IMG/VR virus record: IMGVR_UViG_3300018080_000695
Location: 1 to 20,245 of that record
Source: a virus
Length of the DNA: 20,245 nt
Reading direction: 5' to 3' (one strand)
Positions within the stretch are counted from its first letter, which is position 1; every line of letters begins with the position of its first letter. Below the pieces are notes generated by a model. It saw only the letters and a list, made by a program, of their open reading frames with translations, did not search any database and was not told the origin of the DNA. Both the position numbers and the translations under genes were made by a program. Positions 15,101 through 20,245 of the stretch are shown piece by piece.

Positions 15101-15692
15101 GTTCGGCTTCATCGCCTGTTGCTCCAAGACTTGCAATTAACTGTCTTGTGGCACCATCAATATCTGCTGCTGATTTTACTGAAATAGCACCTATACCGGC
15201 TATGGCTGGGGTTGCAGTCGTTGAAAGTGTCTTTGCAGCACTATTAATTTTGCTTTTAGCTTTCTCGAACGAATTTGCAAAACCATCTGTTACAACGGTT
15301 GCTTTTTGCATTTGTTGGGAGAGTTGAGAAAGCTCTTTTTCTGTTGCATTAACCTGATTCGCTAATTTTTGTTCTGCAATTTGAGCATCTAGTAGCTTCC
15401 TAGCTAATTTGTTTGCCTCTTCCGAATTATCGCCAAATGTCGCTTTCGCTTTTTCTAGTTGTTGTTCTGTTGCTTGAACTTGTTTTTTTGCATTTTCTTG
15501 TGCTTTTTTTAAGTATTCAATCTTTGCTGCTAAGCGATCTGATTCAGTGCCATTTTGCTTCAGTTGCTCTTCTTGCAACTGAAATTCTTTTCGTAATTTC
15601 GTGCTTTCATCTTTCATTTGGCGTATCGATTTATTAAATTCTTGATTAAATACCTTAAAGGTAACTTTTGCTTCCGAATCTTTCCGAGCCAC
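12105..15692 (-). CDS. Tail tape measure protein
   Basis: I start at GTG 15692 (1195 residues, ARKDSEAKVTFKVFNQEF), because AGGTGA lies eight bases upstream; GTG at 15704 is possible but poorly spaced. Residues 10 to 145 are a long coiled coil. Then comes the conserved tape-measure core, with A-D-E-V-A-R-A-V-G-R and L-A-K-T-F-E-S-D-V-N-E-V. Several membrane-like segments follow (about 480-520 and 560-590). The middle is dominated by hydrophobic repeats, including nine exact-length 11-residue units between about 820 and 918 (12939-13235), each with proline at position 3. The C-terminus has amphipathic W-N-A-I-K type repeats and a basic end. The protein sets tail length and is probably ejected with the DNA. 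It lies between the chaperone pair and Dit as usual. Confidence 0.95.
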   Translation of the reverse strand: MARKDSEAKVTFKVFNQEFNKSIRQMKDESTKLRKEFQLQEEQLKQNGTESDRLAAKIEYLKKAQENAKKQVQATEQQLEKAKATFGDNSEEANKLARKLLDAQIAEQKLANQVNATEKELSQLSQQMQKATVVTDGFANSFEKAKSKINSAAKTLSTTATPAIAGIGAISVKSAADIDGATRQLIASLGATGDEAEQLEKTMKAVWEGGYADSADEVARAVGRVKQNMKQIGSGEELQTATEYALTLAKTFESDVNEVTRGANQLMLSFGLNAEQAFGLLTKGAQNGLNFSNELFDNVAEYGPLFKQMGFSAEQYFSILINGSENGAYNLDYINDAMKEFQIRVKDGSKSTSDAMGNLSGATQKVWKDFLDGKSTVADVFSAVIPELEKMDDQVKANQIGVALFGTKWEDLESDVMYSLDNQTDALKGFEGAIEETADTLEQSINQKAQATLRKLAGILAPLGFQILDLVNSVTPHIERLIDQFSGMNPVVQKVLIILGLLVAAAGPLLALIGQMTLGIGVLTQKFALNSASASRASASNSMYSSSLTKLGTTAKVASARVGILGKTFGILLGPFRLLGTLLMMFLPHLVMFIAENETARNVLSNVWNAIMSTIQPIIIQLMNAIQKLQPTFEQVLSSLGTVFSTLMKTVTGLLGDIGPSLTTLSSVLGSVFVTLIQSGGSLLSSLSPVLTGLLTLIGGVLTALQPVVQEFANSFAVLGPEFQETGSIIAQSFQALGPSFAELGLALMELGTTLGDTFSQMQPIFGQLGQSVGQVLVMLVQTFGQLTQAVLPIVSQLLPQLSVTFVNVLTVVLQIAISILPIVIQLIQAIIPIVMQIITTVLPMLLQAIQLVFPIILQIVQLVLPIVMQLLLSIVPIILNLAQIVIPLILKAVLMVFPLILTIIQTIIPIIITFLKLAATIITNVLIPAIQFILRIVQIIFPAILSIIQNVINIITNIIKLFTAVLRGDWSAAWNAIKNITSSVWSIIAASVSASINLIKTIITSVWNAIKSVTTSVWNGIKSAITRPIESAKNTIKTIIDNIKGFFSSLKLKIPDIKLPKLPRFSIEGKFSLAPPQVPKLKVNWNAEGGIFKKPTIFNTANAGLQGVGEAGPEAILPLSDSVLSKIGAMIAKTMEYRDNLAQTLSNSISVRQPILITVVSQLDGYEVARNQFEYINEMMGSDTEIKNLLGGNG
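12939..13235 (-). repeat. Nine 11-residue coding repeats in the tape measure gene
   Basis: Translated on the minus strand, this segment divides into nine consecutive 33-base units with no gap. Examples are ILPIVIQLIQA, IIPIVMQIITT, VLPMLLQAIQL and VFPIILQIVQL. Proline is invariant at position 3, with Ile, Leu, Val or Met at most others and Gln or Asn often at position 7. Less regular units flank it. Tape measure proteins of other siphoviruses also carry 11-residue periodicity; here the proline-anchored, very hydrophobic form is notable. Confidence 0.85.
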
Positions 15693-15704
15693 GAGCTTTC
15701 TCAC

Positions 15705-16348
15705 CTACCCTTCTTTTGGATTGTTTCTCCAACCTTCAAATGCAAGAGCTGATTCATAAATTCGTTGTACAGATGAAATTGGCTCATGCCAAAAGGTTTC
15801 AGCGTCGATTTTAGCCCCTAGACAATAAAGAACATAAAGATCTTCCACACACTCGAGGATTAGCGACGGCGGTTGTACTTTTTTCCATTTTTGTTACTCT
15901 TATTTGTGCTTTTTTGCATCGCTTTAGCAAACTGATTCGGGTCGGATGAAATCAAGTCGGAAATTAAATTTGTGTATAGCTCCATTGTTTGTTCTACCGA
16001 ATCATGATACTTCGTTATAAACTCATCAAAAGACATTTCGGAAGATTTATTCGCCCCCAGAAAAGCTAAATAAATCATTTGCTGCATTTTGGTTTCATCT
16101 AATTCGTTCAGCAAATTATCATCAATGTTTTCGAGTGCTTCCTTTCCTTGAGATAACTTTTCTAAACCTTGCAATTTGATTACGTTACTAAATAACGAAC
16201 TCTCAATGTATCCAAGTTCTTTCCCTCGTTTTAGTGCGTAGTTGGTTAAGAATACAGGATAAGATTTTTCATTTACAAAAATCCGTTCGAATTCACCGTT
16301 AACCTCACGAAATTCGATGTCTTTTAGCGTAATTTTTCTAACCTTCAT
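15705..16348 (-). CDS. Tail assembly chaperone, frameshifted G-T form
   Basis: A -1 ribosomal frameshift at the slippery heptamer AAAAAAG (complement of 15878-15884, phased A AAA AAG) would join the first 157 codons of the chaperone to a -1 frame. That frame is open for 57 codons up to TAG 15705-15707, giving about 214 residues. The extension starts VQPPSLILECVEDL and ends ALAFEGWRNNPKEG. It has no start codon or ribosome binding site of its own, yet looks like a real protein segment (Trp, Tyr and Cys rich, no low-complexity sequence) and fills the gap before the tape measure gene. The layout matches lambda G and G-T and their relatives, where the long form recruits tape measure and tail tube proteins. 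No clear downstream stimulatory structure was found. Confidence 0.85.
15860..16348 (-). CDS. Tail assembly chaperone, short G form
   Basis: A 162-residue protein with ATG at 16348 and a GAGG ribosome binding site. It is the zero-frame product that ends at TAA 15860-15862, 16 bases after the slippery site. Most of it looks helical (about 25-150), with a lysine, asparagine and arginine rich tail (S-N-K-N-G-K-K-Y-N-R-R-R). Size, position between major tail protein and tape measure, and the frameshift site identify it as the gpG analogue rather than any sequence motif I can name. It would coat and solubilise the tape measure protein during tail assembly and not remain in the virion. Confidence 0.85.
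   Translation of the reverse strand: MKVRKITLKDIEFREVNGEFERIFVNEKSYPVFLTNYALKRGKELGYIESSLFSNVIKLQGLEKLSQGKEALENIDDNLLNELDETKMQQMIYLAFLGANKSSEMSFDEFITKYHDSVEQTMELYTNLISDLISSDPNQFAKAMQKSTNKSNKNGKKYNRRR
15878..15884 (-). promoter_or_regulatory. Programmed -1 frameshift slippery site
   Basis: The minus strand reads GGA AAA AAG TAC in the zero frame, so the heptamer A AAA AAG is correctly phased for a tandem -1 slip of both tRNAs. This is the same heptamer used in E. coli dnaX. The -1 frame is open for 57 codons after it. Confidence 0.85.
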
Positions 16349-16371
16349 GAAAATACCTCGCTTTCATTTGT

Positions 16372-16402
16372 GAAAATAAAAAGCTCCTGAAAGTAGGAGC
16401 TT
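16372..16402 (-). terminator. Terminator after the major tail protein gene
   Basis: On the minus strand AAGCTCCT (complement of 16395-16402) pairs perfectly with AGGAGCTT (complement of 16381-16388) around a six-base loop. TTTATTTTC follows the stem. Its place after a highly expressed structural gene suggests partial termination that lowers expression downstream. Confidence 0.85.
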
Positions 16403-16405
16403 CTA

Positions 16406-16987
16406 TTATGGTGTTGGAATTTGAATTAATTCGGGCGTAAATAGTGAGTGCCAGGTATCAGCAACTGTTTGATCGTCCAATTCATCAACGAATGCTTCGT
16501 AATATAGATTTCCTAACGTATCTTTCAAAACTGCAAAAGATAGCTCAAGCATAGCTACCTCATCAGCTGCATTCTCAATGGAAATTCGAAAACCTGTTGT
16601 ATTTGAGCAATTTGGGAATGCGATTAGTTTTTTGACATCTTCAAATTCGTCAATTACATCTGCCGTAAAGACAAATCTTTTCGACTGTGATAACTCACCG
16701 TATGAATAAACACCAGGCTTTAGGTCTGTGTTTTTTAACCCGAAAATGTCTCTTCCGACTTGAACAGGAATGTGGGCATTGACGTTTACATTCATTTTTG
16801 TTGGTTTGAATTTCCGCTTCGCCTCAATCCCTTCACACTTCTTAACGATTTCAACACCTTCCGTTTCTCCCTCGATGGAACCTACACAACCAAACTTTGT
16901 ACCGTTTTGTTGTGTTTCTCCGTCGAAAAATTGAATACTAGCGTTCGTGATTGAAACGGAATCAAATTCTTGAACGACTGTCGGCAT
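16406..16987 (-). CDS. Major tail (tube) protein
   Basis: A 193-residue protein with ATG at 16987 and ribosome binding site GGAGGAATT. The start overlaps the previous gene's stop by one base (TAATG). It is beta-rich with an early S-I-E-G-E-T-E-G-V-E-I-V-K-K region, as in siphovirus tail tube proteins, and has the right size. Position just upstream of the chaperone pair and the strong terminator behind it support the call. It forms the stacked hexameric rings of the tail tube. Residues 150-185 are more acidic and may form a surface loop or an end-on contact. Confidence 0.85.
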   Translation of the reverse strand: MPTVVQEFDSVSITNASIQFFDGETQQNGTKFGCVGSIEGETEGVEIVKKCEGIEAKRKFKPTKMNVNVNAHIPVQVGRDIFGLKNTDLKPGVYSYGELSQSKRFVFTADVIDEFEDVKKLIAFPNCSNTTGFRISIENAADEVAMLELSFAVLKDTLGNLYYEAFVDELDDQTVADTWHSLFTPELIQIPTP

Positions 16988-17418
16988 TATAATTCCTCCT
17001 CCAAAATTTGATCAATTCTTTCGTGAAGCTTAGATAAGATTTTAGGTGTAGCTTTTTCCAAGCCTCTTTCCATGAACCTTTGTTCGATTAGGTTATGTGC
17101 GCCACGTCCTTCGTTAGGGAATACGAGGTATCCATAACTCCCGCGCTTATTTGCTGCACCGCCTTTAGCTTTGATAGCAAAGCCGAGATTATGGTTCTCG
17201 CTTTTGCTCCATTTGCTATGCCTTGCATGGCGTTTGTTTCGAATTTTACCGTTACGGCTAGAAACAGGGATGAGCTTGGTTATTTCTTCAGTTGCGATTC
17301 GAATCCCATCTGTGTGTAATACTTCGTTAATCACACCTTCCATTTGATCTGGTAGCCTAGCAATCTTAACTTCTAATCGCTCTATTGCTTTATAATCAAT
17401 TTCAAACCTTGCACTCAA
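16987..17418 (-). CDS. HK97 gp10-like neck or tail-completion protein
   Basis: A 143-residue protein. The sequence pattern fits the HK97 gp10-like family: an N-terminal helix after F-E-I-D-Y-K-A-I, a basic middle (K-I-R-N-K-R-H-A-R-H), then G-S-Y-G-Y-L-V-F-P-N-E-G-R-G and P-x-x-F-type C-terminal helices (here F-M-E-R-G-L-E-K-A). Family members act at the head-tail junction. It starts inside the end of the upstream gene (16-base overlap) and overlaps the major tail protein start by one base, so the cluster is tightly coupled. Confidence 0.85.
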   Translation of the reverse strand: MSARFEIDYKAIERLEVKIARLPDQMEGVINEVLHTDGIRIATEEITKLIPVSSRNGKIRNKRHARHSKWSKSENHNLGFAIKAKGGAANKRGSYGYLVFPNEGRGAHNLIEQRFMERGLEKATPKILSKLHERIDQILEEEL

Positions 17419-17800
17419 TTGGAATCACCCGCCTAAAAACAAGCGTGACCCTATCTACATATCGATCTGTGTCTTTTTCCTGGAGACGCTCTTTCGTGGT
17501 TTGAGAAAAAGTCATCCCCTTAATCGACGTGACAATAGATATTATGTCAATTGTTTGTTCATCCACGTCATCCTTGTTCTCTGAGTAATAATAAACGTAA
17601 ATATCTTGCGTGATTTTACGAAAATCTCTTGTAGGACGGAATTCACCTGTTTCAAAGACAAAGCAATTAAACTCAGTTAAACTCTCTTCTTCATCCTCCG
17701 CGATTTCATCCTCAAATATAGGAAGTTGAAAATGATTTGATAGTCCGTCTACCAACGAATTTATTTGCTCACGCATTAAATTTTTAGTTTTATCATTCAT
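17402..17800 (-). CDS. Probable tail terminator or minor neck protein
   Basis: I place the start at ATG 17800 (132 residues), because AGTAGGTG lies six bases upstream; GTG at 17809 overlaps that site. An N-terminal helix and an acidic loop are followed by alternating strands and helices with D-I-Y-V-Y-Y-Y-S, D-I-I-S-I-V-T-S-I-K-G-M and D-R-V-T-L-V-F-R-R. This alpha-beta layout resembles phage tail terminator proteins, and neck genes of this size occupy this place. The family match is not certain; a different neck protein is possible. Confidence 0.6.
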   Translation of the reverse strand: MNDKTKNLMREQINSLVDGLSNHFQLPIFEDEIAEDEEESLTEFNCFVFETGEFRPTRDFRKITQDIYVYYYSENKDDVDEQTIDIISIVTSIKGMTFSQTTKERLQEKDTDRYVDRVTLVFRRVIPIECKV

Positions 17801-18143
17801 GAACTGCACCTACTTCTTGCAGGTAGAAATACAAATAGTGACGGTCAGAGTCAACGGTAATCACATCATATTCAACATGACCAATAACCACTTTCAATTT
17901 ATTCTTGTTAATGTTACGAAATGAAGGGGGATATAACGTTTTGACTTTTCGGTCTAAACTCGCCCCCATAATGCCAGCCATTTGATAGTCTTGATCGCGA
18001 CAAGACATTTCCCGATATGCGAGTTTACCTTCTTCTATAAACACTTCACCGATTCTCTTTCTCGTTTCAGAGCGTTGAGTTTGTTTATGGCCATATGATA
18101 AAAAACCATCATTGAACGTCTCCCGATACATCTTCACTGACAC
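17793..18143 (-). CDS. Head closure (head-tail adaptor) protein
   Basis: A 116-residue protein. GTG at 18143 has AGGTG six bases upstream; ATG at 18131 is a shorter alternative (112 residues). It is rich in beta strands and has a Y-R-E-M-S-C-R-D-Q-D-Y-Q-M-A-G region and a C-terminal V-I-T-V-D-S-D-R-H-Y-L-Y-F-Y-L-Q-E-V motif. The D-x-D-R-H-Y-x-Y-x-Y-L-x-E pattern is typical of phage head-tail adaptors of the SPP1 gp16 type. These close the portal after DNA packaging. It overlaps both neighbours. Confidence 0.78.
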   Translation of the reverse strand: MSVKMYRETFNDGFLSYGHKQTQRSETRKRIGEVFIEEGKLAYREMSCRDQDYQMAGIMGASLDRKVKTLYPPSFRNINKNKLKVVIGHVEYDVITVDSDRHYLYFYLQEVGAVHE

Positions 18144-18435
18144 GAATTACACCTACTCTCCCAATAGCAACAGCTAAAATGAGTCTTGATAATTCAGCAT
18201 GAAAGTTTGTTTCGAACTCATCTGCTGCATTGTTGTAAACATAACGACATCTTTCGAGAAGTAATTCCTTCGGCCATTCTTCATTTACAAAATCAAAAGA
18301 CGCATTTGTCATTTCAGACAAATACGTCTCTGCACGTTTTATCAACTTTTTTAAATACTCATCTTCTTCATTCCAGGTGATACGTAAACGGTCTTTTAAA
18401 TCCGATAATAATTGTGTTAGAACTTGTTCATCCAT
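18109..18435 (-). CDS. Head-tail connector, gp6/gp15-like
   Basis: A 108-residue, mostly helical protein with ATG at 18435. The opening L-S-D-L-K-D-R-L-R-I-T-W-N-E-E-D-E-Y-L-K and the later A-E-T-Y-L-S segment are the pattern of phage gp6-like head-tail connector proteins, which bind the portal ring as a dodecamer. Length and position (second gene after the capsid) agree. It overlaps the next gene by 35 bases if that gene starts at 18143. Confidence 0.9.
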   Translation of the reverse strand: MDEQVLTQLLSDLKDRLRITWNEEDEYLKKLIKRAETYLSEMTNASFDFVNEEWPKELLLERCRYVYNNAADEFETNFHAELSRLILAVAIGRVGVIRVSEDVSGDVQ

Positions 18436-18446
18436 TTAAACATCAC

Positions 18447-18695
18447 CTACTTTTTCGTAGATGACTTCCGGCTGCGTTTACTGCTTTCTTCATTTTCAAC
18501 TTCTTCTTGCCCTTTATCTTGTTCAGTCTTTTCTTTACCAAGAAAAGCTTTCTTATATGGATTTTTATCCGATTGAAGATATTTTACCCTTTCTGGATCA
18601 GCTTGAAATCCTTCCTTTGGATATTCCTCACCCTTTTTGTAAAGAATACCTTTATGGAACTTCTCTATAAAATCATGTAAAACAGGATATTTCAT
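18447..18695 (-). CDS. Small hypothetical protein after the major capsid gene
   Basis: An 82-residue protein with ATG at 18695 and ribosome binding site AAAGGAGTGA. The N-terminal 50 residues (starts MKYPVLHDFIEKFHKG) include K-G-E-E-Y-P-K-E-G, a pattern often seen in short phage proteins encoded between capsid and connector. The C-terminal 30 residues are disordered-looking and rich in Lys, Glu, Ser and Arg, ending S-S-T-K-K. Its place suggests a minor head or decoration role, but nothing in the sequence proves it. Confidence 0.75.
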   Translation of the reverse strand: MKYPVLHDFIEKFHKGILYKKGEEYPKEGFQADPERVKYLQSDKNPYKKAFLGKEKTEQDKGQEEVENEESSKRSRKSSTKK

Positions 18696-18713
18696 GTTAT
18701 ATCACTCCTTTTA

Positions 18714-19847
18714 TTATGGTGTAGCTGTTTCTACTCCTAAGTTGGTAATATCAAAGACTAAGAAACTATCATTATCTTTTGGTCGTCCGTTCGCATATTG
18801 TTTGGTAACATAGACTCTTTCATCCTCGATAATACGAACTTCATCACTGTATTCGATTTTTCTAGATGAACCCACACCTAAGAAATAATCCTTTCCTAAG
18901 CCGGCAACCAATTTTCCTTGTGGAACAGACACGGACTGAATGACTTTAGCTGGAATTGGAAGGACTCCATAAACGTAAGTTCCGTTTTGCGTCAAAATTG
19001 TAGTTTCAGGAAAGATTTTTTCCCAATAATCCAATGGATTTACTACAAATAGCACTTGATTTACTTTACGCTTACCACCTTTTGTTAATGGGGCCATTAC
19101 TTGTGTACCAAGTGTTTTCGGTGTTAAATCTGTTAATGCGGTCGCTGTTTTATCAGGGTACACTCCATCAACCACAGCACCAGCCAAATCTTTTAACATG
19201 CCAATCGGCTGTTCCTTCCCAGTTCCATTGATAATCGCTTCTTCAAAGCCAATCATCATAGCCTCTTTCAGAACGGTACGAACGTAACGATCTAACCAAA
19301 CAGGTCCTAAGTCAAGCATCGCTTTTGCTACAGGTAAGAAAGCTGACAACTTGAATAAATCAGTGCTAATTTTTTCAAAACCTTCATCCAAGATTTCTTT
19401 AATATCCGCTGTGAGTTTCCCCCACCATGCAGTCGGAATATCACCTTTCTTTAAAATCCATTCTGTAACACCAGTGGTGTTAACAAACTCAATATTTTGT
19501 AAGAGCTCATGATCTTGTTCTAAATCTTCAAAAACCCGATCAATTACAGTAGCTGGAACTAACTTTTCAACACCGTCAAATCCTTGCCCTTGAATGACTT
19601 CATTGTAGTAATTTAATTCTTCCTTCGTTAAAGGTTTTAAGCCTCGAGTCGCCATTACTTGTTGATCAGATAAATCTTCATCCATCGATTTTTTCGCTTC
19701 TGAAATGATTCGTTCTTGGATGGAATTAGCAAACTTGGTGAAAGCTTCTGCTAACTCGTTTTCATCCCCACTATTCATCGCTTTTAAAAGCTCTTCTTTC
19801 ATTTTTACTTCGTTCTCCAATTCTCGGTCTAAATTTTTAATGGTCAT
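18714..19847 (-). CDS. Major capsid protein, HK97 fold
   Basis: A 377-residue protein with ATG at 19847 and a strong ribosome binding site GAGGAGG. Residues 1-70 form a charged helical delta (scaffold) domain that the upstream protease probably removes, with cutting near M-A-T-R-G-L-K (about 65-71). The rest fits the HK97 family: the L-V-P-A-T-V-I-D-R-V-F-E region near 95-110, a W-G-K-L-T-A-D-I-K-E region, A-I-I-N-G-T-G-x-x-Q-P-I-G-M-L near 205-220, and a C-terminal D-Y-F-L-G-V-G-S-S-R-K-I-E-Y-S-D-E domain. It forms the icosahedral shell. Confidence 0.95.
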   Translation of the reverse strand: MTIKNLDRELENEVKMKEELLKAMNSGDENELAEAFTKFANSIQERIISEAKKSMDEDLSDQQVMATRGLKPLTKEELNYYNEVIQGQGFDGVEKLVPATVIDRVFEDLEQDHELLQNIEFVNTTGVTEWILKKGDIPTAWWGKLTADIKEILDEGFEKISTDLFKLSAFLPVAKAMLDLGPVWLDRYVRTVLKEAMMIGFEEAIINGTGKEQPIGMLKDLAGAVVDGVYPDKTATALTDLTPKTLGTQVMAPLTKGGKRKVNQVLFVVNPLDYWEKIFPETTILTQNGTYVYGVLPIPAKVIQSVSVPQGKLVAGLGKDYFLGVGSSRKIEYSDEVRIIEDERVYVTKQYANGRPKDNDSFLVFDITNLGVETATP

Positions 19848-19869
19848 GATTAAACCTCCTCTTGTTTAA

Positions 19870-19906
19870 TACAAAATAAAAAACACCGTCAGTTAATTGA
19901 CCGTGT
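19870..19906 (-). terminator. Terminator between prohead protease and capsid genes
   Basis: On the minus strand ACACGGTCA (complement of 19898-19906) pairs with TGACGGTGT (complement of 19883-19891), with one G-G mismatch. TTTTTTATTTTG follows. The protease TGA stop (19889-19891) lies inside the stem. Capsid expression from upstream would have to pass it. Confidence 0.7.
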
Positions 19907-20245
19907 AAAAGCATTTAAAAATTGATAAATTAAATTTGAGTTACTAATTGTTTTTTCTTCTCTTGGTTTTTCTTCAATTTTTGAAAATAAGGTTTCACCT
20001 AACTCTTTTCCATTCAGGGAAACCGCTACTTTTCGAGAATACTTATTGACAATTTCTTCTTTTGCGGAAATTTCTTCTTTTTCTTCCTCTTCGTCAGAAA
20101 TTTCAATTTCATCCGATATCTCATCTGCAAAACCTAACGTTAAACAATCTTCAGCAGTTAACCAAGATTCTTCATCCAACAATCGTTCAAGCTCTGAACG
20201 TTCACCTACAAATCGTGATGTATAACTTTCAGTGACAGCTGTATC
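19889..20245 (-). CDS. C-terminal part of a Clp-type prohead protease
   Basis: The frame is open to the window edge (118 residues seen), so the start and catalytic Ser and His lie outside. The visible part opens with Y-T-S-R-F-V-G-E-R-S-E-L-E, then L-L-D-E-E-S-W-L-T-A-E-D-C-L-T-L-G-F-A-D-E. This is the hallmark end of the ClpP-like phage maturation proteases, whose catalytic Asp region lies just before it. A long acidic tail rich in Glu follows, probably disordered. Position directly before the capsid gene fits a protease that trims the capsid delta domain. Confidence 0.88.
   Translation of the reverse strand, partial: DTAVTESYTSRFVGERSELERLLDEESWLTAEDCLTLGFADEISDEIEISDEEEEKEEISAKEEIVNKYSRKVAVSLNGKELGETLFSKIEEKPREEKTISNSNLIYQFLNAFTRSIN

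Noticed and set aside
12391-15637. Several open frames of 70-150 codons on the plus strand opposite the tape measure gene
   Set aside because: They are shadows of a biased, repeat-rich coding sequence. They lack ribosome binding sites and overlap a well-supported gene completely.

Overview
The window looks like the late half of a siphovirus prophage in a low-GC Gram-positive host, most likely Bacillus and possibly the B. cereus group. This rests on the AT-rich composition, strong GGAGG-type ribosome binding sites, an HK97-like head and long-tail gene order, an SPP1-type holin, a GH25-LysM endolysin and LexA boxes of the Bacillus form. The species is an inference. No sequence search could be run.

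The late operon runs right to left on the minus strand from 20245 to 4297. Its order is the C-terminal end of a Clp-type prohead protease, the major capsid protein, a small hypothetical protein, head-tail connector, head closure protein, probable tail terminator, HK97 gp10-like protein, major tail protein and the tail assembly chaperone. A programmed -1 frameshift on A AAA AAG extends the chaperone into a longer G-T form whose 57-residue extension has no start codon of its own. Next come the tape measure protein, distal tail protein, tail endopeptidase-like protein, a large tail spike with a pectinesterase-like beta-helix, a XerC/D-like tyrosine recombinase with a structured leader, a membrane-anchored coiled-coil protein, holin and endolysin. 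Several intrinsic terminators sit inside this operon, and three of them have the upstream stop codon inside the hairpin.

Left of the lysis genes (4296 to about 760) is an AT-rich accessory region of lysogenic-conversion type. It holds a secreted protein of unknown function followed by a small two-helix membrane protein, a 43-residue coiled-coil gene on the minus strand, a small metal-binding-like gene broken by a frameshift, two abutting perfect DnaA boxes, and a DUF3800 gene. Just downstream of DUF3800 on the same strand are two tandem copies of a structured RNA element at 955-1038 and 801-883. Each copy has its own terminator. The copies differ in sequence, but their arm lengths are identical and several base pairs change in a compensating way, which points to a conserved three-way-junction RNA. 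This is the best candidate here for something undescribed.

The far left (1 to 759) is on the plus strand. It holds the end of an unidentified protein with a C-terminal hydrophobic tail, a terminator, and a two-gene operon (WYL-like small protein plus a hypothetical) whose promoter carries two LexA-type boxes, implying SOS control. Whether this part is phage or host chromosome cannot be decided from the window; no att site or dif-like site was recognised.
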